DNA of 64,000 nucleotides from Solanum dulcamara (taxonomy: Eukaryota > Streptophyta > Magnoliopsida > Solanales > Solanaceae), in assembly GCF_947179165.1 (NCBI RefSeq), contig NC_077248.1, forward strand, positions 52,729,732 to 52,793,731. Direction: 5' to 3'. Numbering within the stretch: the first letter of the stretch is position 1; the number at the start of each line of letters is the position of its first letter. Position numbers and translations under genes: made by a program. This document shows positions 11,935 through 35,232 of this stretch, piece after piece. The notes beneath the pieces were generated by a model. That model had not been told where the DNA came from. It made no database searches and was given only the letters and a program-made list of their open reading frames with translations.

Positions 11935-12520
11935 AGTATATTTAAATATAGTAATTATTTATTAAAAGGTTCTACCCAAAAAAATTATTTATTAAAACGG
12001 ATTCACCCAAGCAATTATCACATTTTTTTAGGCAAACAATTGTTCATGACCTAATTACTTACCTTTCCGTGAGTTTTCAAAATTATCATTCGTGGTAGAC
12101 TTTGGTCCCTAGATACATGTATCTGGTGCATCCAGATACATATATATCAGATACATGAGGTCAAAATTAGGTATAATTTGTTCTAGGTACAATATATGTA
12201 TATATATAAGTGGATTTGCATGTATCTGGGATATACTCGCTCTCTCCCTATGTATCTATATTTCAGAATGTATCTGAAATATATTTGATATCCCAAATAC
12301 ATATATTTGTGTGATTCGTATATATCTAAGATACACTCTTTCGCTCGCCTCTCTCCCGATGTATCCGTATTTCAGAGTGCATCTGGTAGCAAAAATACGT
12401 GTATCTAGGTGTATCTAACTTGAAATCTAATATGAAACTATTAATTGGTGAGATAATATTTAATTATTTTGAACTATATATAGTAAATATAGTAGGAATG
12501 TTGGGGTAATAGGATAGTTT
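11935..12520. repeat. TGTATCTGG/CCAGATACA-rich stretch
   Basis: AT-rich DNA with frequent TGTATCTG words and their complements, including local palindromes such as AGATACATGTATCT (12110). Two similar half-units (GATATACTCGCTCTCTCCC at 12228 and AGATACACTCTTTCGCTCGC at 12330, each followed by ATGTATC) suggest a duplicated or inverted transposon remnant. No coding sequence was seen. Confidence 0.4.
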
Positions 12521-13269
12521 TTCCTTTCTTTTTTTTTTTCTTTTTAACTCTTAAGATTTGAGATTATGAACTTTGCAGATGAGTTGGCCACAACGGTTGT
12601 CTTTACGAAAAATATTTTAATTACATTTTCCCACCACGCTTTATTAAGCAAAATTTGGATTGCGAGCCATTTCTGTTTAATTTGTCTTTATTTAAAAAAA
12701 AAAAATCAGGATGTCTATTTGGTTGTAATTTCTTAATAATCAGCTATACTGGTGTTGGAAAATTACTTTAAGAAATGTATGGAAGAAAAGAGAGAGTATC
12801 TAAGCCTTTAGTCTTGCTACCAAAAAACTCGAACCAAGCAGGTACGAAATTTGAGTCATCCATTTCTTTTTAACAATTAAAAGTCTTGTTACGAGAGAAC
12901 CATTATGAATCCTATCTAGAATTGGTCGTCCTACTAAAAGTGGGGCAAAACACTAGCATCCTAACGTCAAATCCAAATACATGAAGCAGCAAGAGAAAGG
13001 GGTAAACAGATAGCCAGGAGTACATGAAAAAACAGATGTCAATAGAACTGGAAGAAGAAACAAGATTACAAAGGAAATTTTAGGGGGGAAATTTCACTTC
13101 AAAGATTGGCTGGACAGTTACTTTTTTCATCAATGAAACAATTTTGGACATTAACAACTCAACATTACACTTGGTTCTACCATGACGAATTGTACATAAA
13201 TGCCAGGTGAGAACCATTTACTGACAGACTATTTAATCTCACATCACATTTCACAGAGGACCTTCAATG
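12521..13269 (-). other. CKB 3' flank, probably including its 3' UTR
   Basis: No coding sequence. On the minus strand this is directly downstream of the CKB stop codon, so its upper part should be the 3' UTR. The polyadenylation site was not determined. The distal part (12521-12960) shows only AT-rich sequence and nothing recognisable. Confidence 0.4.
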
Positions 13270-25911
<12,642 letters not shown>

Positions 25912-26160
25912 TTCCTTTCCTTCTCTATAACAATAACAATACCTATATCTATGCTTCTATATTCATATCTGCGTATAGGTTTGAAAAATCGATTACAGCC
26001 GAATGTTTTGAAGATCCAGGAAATGGAGAAAAGAACAAGGAAAAGCTGTGTGAATGTGCAGACAGTGAGATGGAGAAACGGAGATAACTAGGGTTTCGTC
26101 TAACATTCGAGGGAGAAAGGACACGAGAGTTCCTCAGGTTCTGTTTTCTCTATCTCGTCT
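25912..26160 (-). promoter_or_regulatory. CKB 5' leader with two upstream ORFs and a telo-box-like motif
   Basis: Upstream of the CKB ATG the minus strand is pyrimidine-rich, as plant leaders often are, and contains AAACCCTAG (about 26085-26093), like the telo-box of many translation and growth genes. There are two upstream ATG frames: 26106-25993 (37 codons) and 25966-25949 (5 codons, MNIEA), the latter ending 37 nt before the main ATG. Both would be translated only if the transcript starts upstream of them. The start site is not visible from sequence. Confidence 0.5.
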
Positions 26161-26184
26161 TCTTTTTTTCTTTTTTGTTTTTGT

Positions 26185-26540
26185 TGTTTTTTTTATTGAA
26201 AAAATTATTTAAATACACAATTTATTTTACCATATTCTCTAAAAAAATTTACTATTTGAAAAAATTATAAAAATTCTTACTCTCTCATATTTTCTGATAC
26301 ATCATGCAGGACATCTGATACATCACGTTACACGATTTATCGATCAAATACATCAAATATATCAGAACGTCGGATACATCGATGTATCAGTCGAATACAT
26401 TACTTTACGTGATGTTACAGGATGTACGTGATGTATCCGAAAGCGATCAAAAAAAGAAATTTCGGATAATTTTAAAAAGAGTAGGGATAAAGTGTAATTG
26501 AAAAAAATCACTATGGAATTTAGGTAAAATTTACTTCTTT
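26185..26540. mobile_element. TIR-ended MITE, TGATACAT-rich, upstream of CKB
   Basis: The ends are imperfectly inverted: ACACAATTTATTTTACC at the left against the complement of GGTAAAATTTACTTC at the right, followed inward by TTATAAAAATTC / AAATTTC blocks. The interior has many GATACATC and CGTGATGTATC words. The end layout matches 9321-11095. It begins some 270 bp upstream of the CKB start codon. Confidence 0.5.
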
Positions 26541-26854
26541 ATTTCTATTTTCTTTTCTCCTTTTCTACTTTTCTTTTTAGTAAAGTTGTACAAACCAAAC
26601 CAAAAATTAATAGTTTGAAATAATTATAATTTATATTTACAATTTTAATTTAATAGTCAATTTATTATGGTTCATGTCTTTATATTGTACCAATATTAAG
26701 AGTATCTTTTGACTAATTTTATGACTTTTATACATTCGCATTCTTCCTTCTGTTTCATTTTGCTCATCTCACTCATCTCTTCTACTGACTAATTTTTGGC
26801 AATTTATACTTCACCATCTTTAATTAAGGATTTTGAAAGATTTTTTTTCTAAAT

Positions 26855-27234
26855 GACATATCAAGTTCAAGTTGGATCGTCCGTTCAAAGAAACACACTA
26901 GGTTGTCACATCCCTTTAGCTGACATATCAAGTTCAAGTTGGATCGTCCATCTTACAAAAAGACATGTTGGGTTATTAGCTCCCTTCAAGTGACATTTCA
27001 AGTTCAAGTTGGGTCGTCCATCTTTCAAAGAGACACGTTGAGTTGTCAAATCCCTTCAAATGACATATCAAGCTTAAGTTGGGTCATCCGTCTTTCAAAG
27101 AGATACGTTAGGTTGTCACCTCCCTTCAAGTGACATTTCAAGTTCAAGTTGGGCTGTGCACTTTTTAAAGAGACATATTGAATTGTCACCTCCCTTCAAG
27201 TGACACTTCAAGTTCAAGTTGGGTCATCCACCTT
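26855..27234 (+). repeat. 70-bp tandem array, 5.5 copies, cut by LTR C
   Basis: Units start at 26855, 26922, 26992, 27062, 27132 and 27202 (period 67 then 70). Each has GACATWTCAAGTTCAAGTTG, CGTCCATCTTTCAAAGAGAC and TTGTCACCTCCCTTCAAGT. The sixth unit stops after 33 bp where element C begins. Confidence 0.95.
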
Positions 27235-30200
27235 TATAACGCCCCAAAAGTTAGAAGGCCAAAACGAAAAGGAAAGTTGCAGAAAAGGTTGTTGATGCCA
27301 GTTCCCAAGAGGCGACTTACAAGTCGTAGAAAGTCATATGGACCGTAGGAAGGTCTAGTAGAAAAGGTACTAGAGTTTGAGAAATTTGCCAAGTGTTGGG
27401 TCTGAGAAATTTGCTAAATGTTGAACTATTCCACGAGGAGGTCCTACAGACTTTAGAAAGTTCTACTATCTGTAGAGACGACTCGTAGGTCAACTTCAGG
27501 GACTTAATTGTATGACAGATCCTACGAACAACTTCAACGACCCGTAATATTTTCTACGATTCGTAGACTAAGATTGTAAGATCTGTGTGCAATTCTAGTA
27601 GCTAGTAGCTACTGTTTGATGCACAAAGTCCTACAGACGGGTCATACGACCCGTAGAAAATGGTCTATAGGAGTTGGGTCAAATATTGGCCAGGGGTTCT
27701 ACGAAGGAGTTTGATGATCGTAGGAGGACCTACGGACCGTAGGTCCTCTGACAGTTTAAGTTAGGGGTATTTTGGACCTTTTCTCTTTGTTTAACTCCTA
27801 AACTATGTCGTCTTAGACTATTTTGGACGTCTTATAACTACCCAAACCCTTCAAACCAACCTCATTCCCTCTTATTCACCTAAAACTCATCTAAGGCATC
27901 AAGTTCTCCTTCAAGGTTTCCTCTCAAATTCAAGGCTAGGGTTTCCAAGTTCAAGATCTTTAATCTTCTTTGCTTTTTAGAGACTTGATATCTAGGTATG
28001 TGGGTGTCACGATTCAAGCCTAGGGCCTAGACATGACATGGCGAATGAGTAACCCGAAAGTACCTCAAACAAGCCTCTTAGCATTCTTTTAGCCTTTCAT
28101 AGGTAATGAAGATAAATGAAGAAACGGAAATCATAATAGTAAATATTCAACTTACATATGTTTAACAATACCTCTAACTATTAGATTTCACGGGGCTAAG
28201 ACAAGTCCCTAGCTCACCCTTAATCATAATAGAAGAAATACCATAGTAAAATATCTCAACATATCATAAGCTAGAAATATAAAGGAGTATTGTTCTCGGA
28301 ATATGGGAACTCACCAAAAGTAGTCTTCAAACGAAGTCTCAACTAGCCACGTGGAGGAGAACGAGGAGGAGCACTGATCCCTACATGGTGATATCATGTA
28401 GGCAAAAGAGTATGCGTTAGTACTTTGAATGTACTAAGTATGTAAGGATGCATGAACATTGAGGAAACATTATAACATTTATGTAATATGGAACATAATG
28501 TAATACATGCATAATAAATCATATGGATATCCTTTAAAATATTTATTTTGTGGGAAAATAACCATAACTGACATTTAAGACCATGCGAACTATTACATGG
28601 AATCCAACATAACCTCCTACGTTGGCCGGGGAGACTACTTGCCAGGTAGAACTCCGTCAACTTCATTCATTTCTTTAACTTTAACTTTAAGGGCTATTTA
28701 TGGATCCATTAGCCTAAGCCTACAAGGGCTCCTATGTTGGCACATAGTTAATGAGACAAGGGGTTGCTACTAGGATTCCCTTACCGAATCCCACCTCAAT
28801 GCCTCATTCGGTGTTAAGTCAATCCCACGGAATAGTTTAATACTTCAAAATATTCATAGGATATAATTTGAGAATTCAAACATCATATTCGGTAGAATAG
28901 CTCATTAAAACATTTGATAATTCAAATGTGCAAAAATTGTCCTTATTGCATAAAGAATCCATCATTCATATCATTTCATCATTCTTTATTTTCATAAGAC
29001 TCCCTTTTGATCATAGATATTGCTTTCACAAACATTCATTTGGAGTGAAGCTTTCAAGTCAAACTTTATTAAAAACATAGTAAAACTAGGTGGGTTCAAA
29101 TTACTTCAACTTGCAAATATGTATGTAAATAAATATTTCATAAATACTTTGAAATCCATTAATTAAAAATCATGCTTTAAACAACCACTATGAATTTCAA
29201 GAACCTTTAAATAGATAAATAGAGAAATTACGTGTAAAACATCAATTTATACATATGAAATTATGTTGCATCAAAATAGAGCAATAATCATTAGTTTAAC
29301 CATGATTCATACGATTAAGTAAAATTAAAAATTACCACAAGAAAATATTACTTGAAATCAAGAGACTTAATTGAAAGAGTTTTTGGACTACATGGGTGGA
29401 AGAACCCATGGATAAATACTCACATAACTTAGAGTAGAGTTTAAAGAAAATAAATATAATTTATCATATAATCAAAATAATTTAAACATGAGAGTGGAAG
29501 AAATACTCTCATTGAAGCCTTACATACCTGGAATCCGAAGCTTTAGTCAGAACCGAAAGACTTAATGAATACTCTTGAGTCCTAGCTTTTCTCCTCGCCG
29601 GAACGTTTTGTGTACTACCCGGAGTATATGAATCACCGGAATAGTGTTTCTTCAGTACTAAGAGATAAAACTATATTTGAGAATGAGTAAAGAAGTGTAT
29701 AGAGAGAAGACTTGCTTGAGAAAGCTTGATGAATAAAATAAGAAAATAAGGTGGGTATTTATAGGTGGGAAAAAGGGACCTAACAATAAATAAAATAATT
29801 ATAAAGAAAAATCTAAAAATTTAATGGAATATATTGATGTCATAGATGATGTTAAATGGAGGACAATTTATGTAATGAGTGATGTCAAATGTATTTAGAT
29901 CTTTCCATGGTAGGTGAGATGGGTTCTTTTTAACAGAATACTCTTTTTCGGAGCTGCGTTTGAATAAGATAAATTCCTTATTAGGATTTGGTGTCTTTAT
30001 AAGAATTGTATATATAGAAGTCTAGTTTCATATCGTTCAAGAATCAACCAATGTGGATAAACCTACAGTGAGATATGATTTTTCTTCTATAAATACTCCT
30101 TTCCGTCACAGCATTCTGTCTTACAACAATTAATTTATTTGACCTACTTAACCTTTGAAACTTAAAATATGGTCTTCACAAAAGTTGTAGGTAATGATCT

Positions 30201-31732
30201 TGTGGTTACTCAGAAATTTGAATCACCCAATTTAGACAAACGTATTAAAAGTTATGCCCAAAATATAGAGGCTGTATTATTTTTAGGCGAGAATTGAAAC
30301 ATCGTAGACAACGTTTTTAGGGGATGTTACAGTGGGAATTCACCAATGGATTCCTTTCATCCATTGGTTTCCAAAAGATATCAATTCTTCAAAGTTATTT
30401 TCACCTAATTCAATGAGGGTTTCATGTCAATTCTTCATGGATACTTTTTAATTGATTTCAATTAATATTATCCCACTTCATTATGCATGAATTTACTAAG
30501 ATACATGATTTTAAATTGATTTCACATTGACTCATGCATTATGTTTATGATTTTCATTTATGAACTATGAACTATGATCATGAAATTGATGAAGGTTTTA
30601 CAAATGTTTTATGGAAACTATGAATTACGTTCCTAGTATGTTTTCAAGTATGAATGAATAAAATGTGAAAGGTTCCCTCACAATATGAATGAAATAATGA
30701 TTTAGATGCTTAGAAATGTAAGTGTCTATATGAACAATGTTATGAAATCATGATTTAAGGGGATACTCTTATGATATTTTATGATGTGGATTGGTATATG
30801 ATTATTCCCTTTCCTAATGATATGATGATAAATGATTTTTATCTATTTCATTGGGATTTGACTTAGCACCGAGAGGACTTTGAGGTGGAGGCTTGGTAAG
30901 GGAGCCTTTAGTAGCAATTTCTAGTCTTAAACTATGTTGACCCCGAGGTTGTCTTAAATAACTTAGCTAATACATCCACATATAGCTCATGATGTTCATG
31001 ATATGGAGGGTCTAACTTGGCAAGTAGCCCTTTCTTTTTTGGTGTAGGAGTTACACCGGACTCCATGTTATAGCTCACATGATTTTGTTGCCACTTATGG
31101 TCCATATCCCACAAAATGATTATGTTCTCTTAAAATCTCTCAAAAGAAGTTTTACGATGCAATGACCTTATTATATGTTTTTACGATTTACTTCACATTT
31201 TTAAAGATATTTTGATCATCATCTCATGCTTATGCTTATTATGCCCCTTTCTATCATGTTATGCATATTTCTCACTTACTTAGTAATTTTCATGTACTAA
31301 CACATATTTTTGCCTATATTGTTTCATAATATAGGTCACGAAGCTCATGTCCATACAAGTGGCTAATTGGAAATCCACTCAAAGTTAGCTATTTTGATGA
31401 GTCCTCATGATTCAAAGGCGAACCCGTTATGTCTTTCTTTAATTTTTAGAGTTATGTACTTCTTTATGTTTTGGTGAGCTAGGCTTGTCCTACGCTTCGT
31501 CTAAGTTAGTAGAGGCATTGTCAGACTATACAAGCATGTTTCATTCATTTGGACTATTATGTTTGAATTCTTCTTATTTCGAGATTTTCATGTTGATACT
31601 ATCTTCCGCATTTATACATACTTTTGATTTCATGTTGTGTTTTATCATGCTATGTATGCTAAAAGGCTTGGTTGGAGTCTTTTGAGATTTTAATCATTAT
31701 GTCACGTCTAGGGCCTAGCTTGAGTCGTGACA
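27235..31732 (+). mobile_element. Element C 5' LTR, interrupted by solo LTR D
   Basis: It begins TATAACGCCCC (decayed TGTAACGCCCC) and ends GAGTCGTGACA at 31732. Without D and its 5-bp duplication it is about 2.17 kb. It matches the sequence at 63303 (AAAGTTAGAAAGTCAAAA, TGCCAGTTCCCACGAG), so 63303 is the 3' partner. The U3 has ACGGACCGT words, with an odd palindrome of 11-bp arms at 27725-27747. GGTATGTGGG (27995-28004) is split by D. Confidence 0.8.
28005..30331 (-). mobile_element. Solo LTR D, 2,327 bp, inverted, with perfect target duplication
   Basis: Ends on the plus strand are TGTCACGATTC and GGGGATGTTACA, so on the minus strand it runs TGTAACATCCCC...TGACA. Both flanks are GTGGG (28000-28004 and 30332-30336). 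Minus-strand LTR landmarks are present: CAGGTATGTAAGG (about 29530) and a GGATCCA box (about 28703). No gag or pol sequence was seen, so it is a solo LTR left by LTR-LTR recombination. Confidence 0.9.
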
Positions 31733-31964
31733 AACTTGATATCAAATTACAAGATTTCAAAAGTCCTAGAGTTTATGACATGCCACTTCAAGTATAGTCA
31801 TGTTCATCAATGTGAAGTGCGTCCCATCTATGAATAGGAGGTTATAAGGCGTTTAGGAAACTTCCCTTCCTTCATCATTCTTAAGTAGTGCAATAGAGTT
31901 AAACTCTCTAAGTTTTCCTTCTAAGCTTGTTGTTTGCGATTATAAAATCATAGCTCCGTAAAAA
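31733..31964 (+). other. Element C leader with decayed primer binding site and gag start
   Basis: TTGATATCAAA at 31736 is a decayed form of TTGATATCAGAGC (see 34218). The leader aligns by eye with 34215-34428 (GTGAAGYRCG, TATGAATAGGA). ATCATAGCTCCGTAAAA (31947-31963) matches the gag start ATCATGCCTCCAAGAAG of element A but has lost the ATG. C gag resumes at 55678 (GAAGAGCTCCC), after element A. Confidence 0.75.
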
Positions 31965-34214
31965 TGTAAGACCTCAGAAATTTGGAAAGCCCTAAAACAA
32001 GGAACAAAGGATGAAATCTCAGAAAGAGGCAGAAAATGGCAACAGGTGATGACTACGAAAGGCCATCATGAGCTGTGGTACGCACCATGCTCCGTGGTGA
32101 GCCACCGTGGTGGTGATCCTGAAAGTGAGTTCTGTAGGGAAGGAACCACGATGAGGAGCCACGGATCGTGGTGAGCACTACAGACCGTAGTGCCTTCTGT
32201 GGTAACCCCTCCCCTAAGTCCTTAGAAAACTTTCCAAGGCAAGAACAATGAGTGACCACTACGGGCTGTGGAACTCTTCACGGACCATGGAGTGTTCTGT
32301 GGTGGTTACTTCTGCAGGACCTGCATCACGACCACGGTTCACAGACTGTGATGCCCTCCATAGACCGTGAAAGTCTCCGTGGAGAAAGTTCAGAGACTTT
32401 CCTGTAAACCCCAAAATTTTTCCTCCAAGTCATTTACCACGGGACACCGCCACGGACTGTGGTGAGCACTACGGACCGTGAAGGGTCCCCGTGAAGCGCT
32501 AGTTTTAATAGGGGTATTTTGGTCTTTTCTTGTATTTTATAACCAAAGTGTGATCGTTTTGGGGGCTAAATTCACTCTATCTAAGGACCCTAAGCCATTC
32601 CAATCCCTCATTCTAACACTTAGTCTCTAAAACAAGATTCTCTCTTCTCAAGTTCTCCCAAGGGTTTCATCTTCAAGACCTAGGGTTTCATCCAAGGTTC
32701 TTCAAGTCTCCATTGTTTCCAAGCTTACATTAGGGTGATATTCCCCAATGTATGTGGGTCTCATTCATGGGTTCTTTCACCCATGGAGCCCAAGTATTCT
32801 CTAAACCTAATAGCTCATTTCAAATGATGAAATTTTATGGGTTTTCATATTATGATTCCAAATGTATATATTCTTGAATATTTGAAGTTTATATATCTAT
32901 CTCAACTTATATTGACTCTTATTTACATGAAATGAATAATTTATCAAAGTCCTTATATGAATGCATGAAAGTTGCTTTTAAGTGTATTGGTGGATTGTTT
33001 TAAGATATTTTAAATGATGAATTCCTTCACTTTCATATATGCTAGCATTGATTGAAATGACTTGAAGTTGATTGATTTGAACCCACCTAATTTCACTATG
33101 TTTCAATGAAGTTTGGATTGAGAGCTTTGACTCCAAAATGAATATTTACGAAAGCAAATATTTATGATCAAAAGAAGTCTTATGAAATAAAAGAATGATT
33201 GAATGATGATGAAAGGGATTCTTAGCCAATGAATGGATTCTATGTGATAAGGACAATTCTCACATATTTGAATCAAACAAAGGTTTTAATGAGATATTCT
33301 ACCGAATGATGTTTTGATGAGCTAAAGCTATGTAAATGATTATGTTCTTATTATATGAACTATTCCGTGGGATTAACTTAAAACCGAAAGGGGCATTGAG
33401 GTGAGATTCAGTAAGGGAATTCTAGTAGCAACCCCTTGTCCCGTTAACTATGCGTCAACATAGGAGCCCTTGTAGGCTTAGGCTAGTGGATCCACAAATA
33501 GCCTTTAAAGTTAAAGTTAAAGAAATGAATGAAGTTGACGGAACTCTAACCGGCAAGTAGGCTCTCCGTGCCAACATAGGGGGTTATGTTGGATTCCATG
33601 TAATACCTCACATGGTCTTAAATGTCAGTTATGGTCACCTTCCCACCAATGAATGTTTCAAATACTATTTGCATGATTGATTATGCATGCATTGCACTAT
33701 GTTTAATACTACATTAATATTCATGCATGCTTACATAATTAGTACATTCAAAGTAATAACGCATACTCTTTGCCTATATGATATCATCATGTAGGGACCG
33801 GTGTTGCTCCACATTCATCTCCTCATGACTAGTTTGATCATTGAAGGATACTATTTTGGTGAGTTCCCATCTTTCGGGAACAATATCCCTTTTCTTTTCT
33901 AGTTCATGCTATATAAAGACCTTTGGATTTCTTTTTGGTATTTTGACACTTGTTACGAGGGTGATCTAGGGATATGTCTTATCCCCCCACCAAGTCTATG
34001 ATGTAGAGGTATTATTGGACATGTAAAAGCAAAGTTGGACTATTTTGGTTCTCATTTAAATGTTTTCTTTATTTCCATTGCCCTTTTAATTTCCACTTGT
34101 TATCGAATGTCATTACCTATAAAAAGCTAAATGAATGCTAAGAGTCTTAGGTGAGGTACCTTCGGGTGTCTCATTCGCCGTGTCACGTCTAGACCCTAGA
34201 TTGGGGTCATGACA
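31965..34214 (+). mobile_element. Element A 5' LTR, 2,250 bp
   Basis: It runs TGTAAGACCTC...GGGGTCATGACA. The U3 is packed with CCACGG/CCGTGG words (for example GCCACGGATCGTGGTG at 32158). A TATTTTATAACC stretch lies near 32530 after GGGGTATTTTGGTC, then a leader with CTAGGGTTTCATC. TATGTGGGTC (32751), AGTGGATCCACAAAT (33484) and GGTGAGTTCCCATC (33859) match its 3' copy at 53441. In the first 114 bp I count about 17 differences from the 3' LTR, so A is old. Flanks are AAAAA (left) and GAAGA (right), a plausible mutated duplication. Confidence 0.85.
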
Positions 34215-34428
34215 GACTTGATATCAGAGCTTGGGGTTTTGAATTGGTTCTCGGGGTCCAATATACACGTCGAATTGGGTCTTATTCATGATTGTGAAGC
34301 ACGCCACAACTATGAATAGGAAACTATGGGATGTTTAGAAAAGTTTTCACTTCTTTCAAATTCATGTCGTGCCCTAGAGTGTCCTAAGACTTCCTCTAAC
34401 TAGCGTATCATTTTGTGTCTTCTAGATC
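34215..34428 (+). other. Element A primer binding site and gag leader
   Basis: TGATATCAGAGC (34219-34230) differs in one base from TGGTATCAGAGC, the complement of the initiator Met-tRNA 3' end used by many plant retrotransposons. The leader runs to the gag ATG at 34429. Confidence 0.7.
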
Positions 34429-35232
34429 ATGCCTCCAAGAAGAGTACCTCTACCTAGAGCAAGGGTCAATGATGAGGACCAAACTCCTCTCATTCCCGAA
34501 GATCCACACCATGAGGAGGGAGTGACCCATGCGGAATTTCGGAACATCATCACATTATTGGCTCAAGCCTTAGTCAACCAAAATAACTAAGGTATCTTTC
34601 CTCCTCCACCTCAAGTGCCTACTCCGACTTCTACGATTTAAGAATTCAAGAGAATGAATCTGCCCGAGTTTGATGTTTATAAAGTAGATGGAGACCCTAT
34701 GGAGTTTATTGAGGAGGTCTATCATATAGTGGCTATCATGGGTATACCTCCAAATGAGAAGGACGAGCTAGTGGCCTATCAATTAGGGGCATGGCAAGGG
34801 TTTGGTATGAACAGTGGGTTGTTGAGAGGGGTGAAGATATGGAGTCCATAGAATAGGAAGAGTTCAAGAATGCCTTCCTAGATTGCTTCTTTCCCTTAGA
34901 GCTAAGGGATGCAAAGATCCAAGAGTTCATCAATCTTAGCCAAGGGGGCATGAGTGTGAGGGAATATGCCCTCAAGTTCACTAAATTATCTAAATACGCT
35001 CATTTCATGGTCTCCTGTCCAAGGGCAAAGATGAGAGGTTTATTTCCAGCGTTTCTAGTTTGATATCCAAAGTGTGCAAGACGGCCATGTTGATCAAAGA
35101 GATGGACATCTCTCGACTTATGACATATGCAGAACAAATCAAGGATGAGAAGTTGAGGGAGAGGTTAAGAGGGTTCAAGAAGGCTAGAGTTGAGGGTGGA
35201 AGGTTCAATCCCCAAAGGTCCAGTTATGGTGG
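34429..35232 (+). pseudogene. Element A gag, N-terminal and capsid part
   Basis: ATG 34429 opens MPPRRVPLPRARVNDEDQ and then EFRNIITLLAQAL. In-frame stops follow at 34588 and near 34640. The capsid (Retrotrans_gag) continues as MNLPEFDVYKVDGDPMEFI. After a one-base shift near 34790 it gives FKNAFLDCFFPLELRDAKIQ and INLSQGGMSVREYALKFTKL, then in another frame VCKTAMLIKEMDISRLMTYA. It is cut after SSYGG by element B; the downstream part (zinc knuckle) is at 49465. Confidence 0.85.

Noticed and set aside
26855..27234. CRISPR-like array of regular repeats
   Set aside because: The 70-bp units are contiguous with no unique spacers, and the DNA is plant nuclear.
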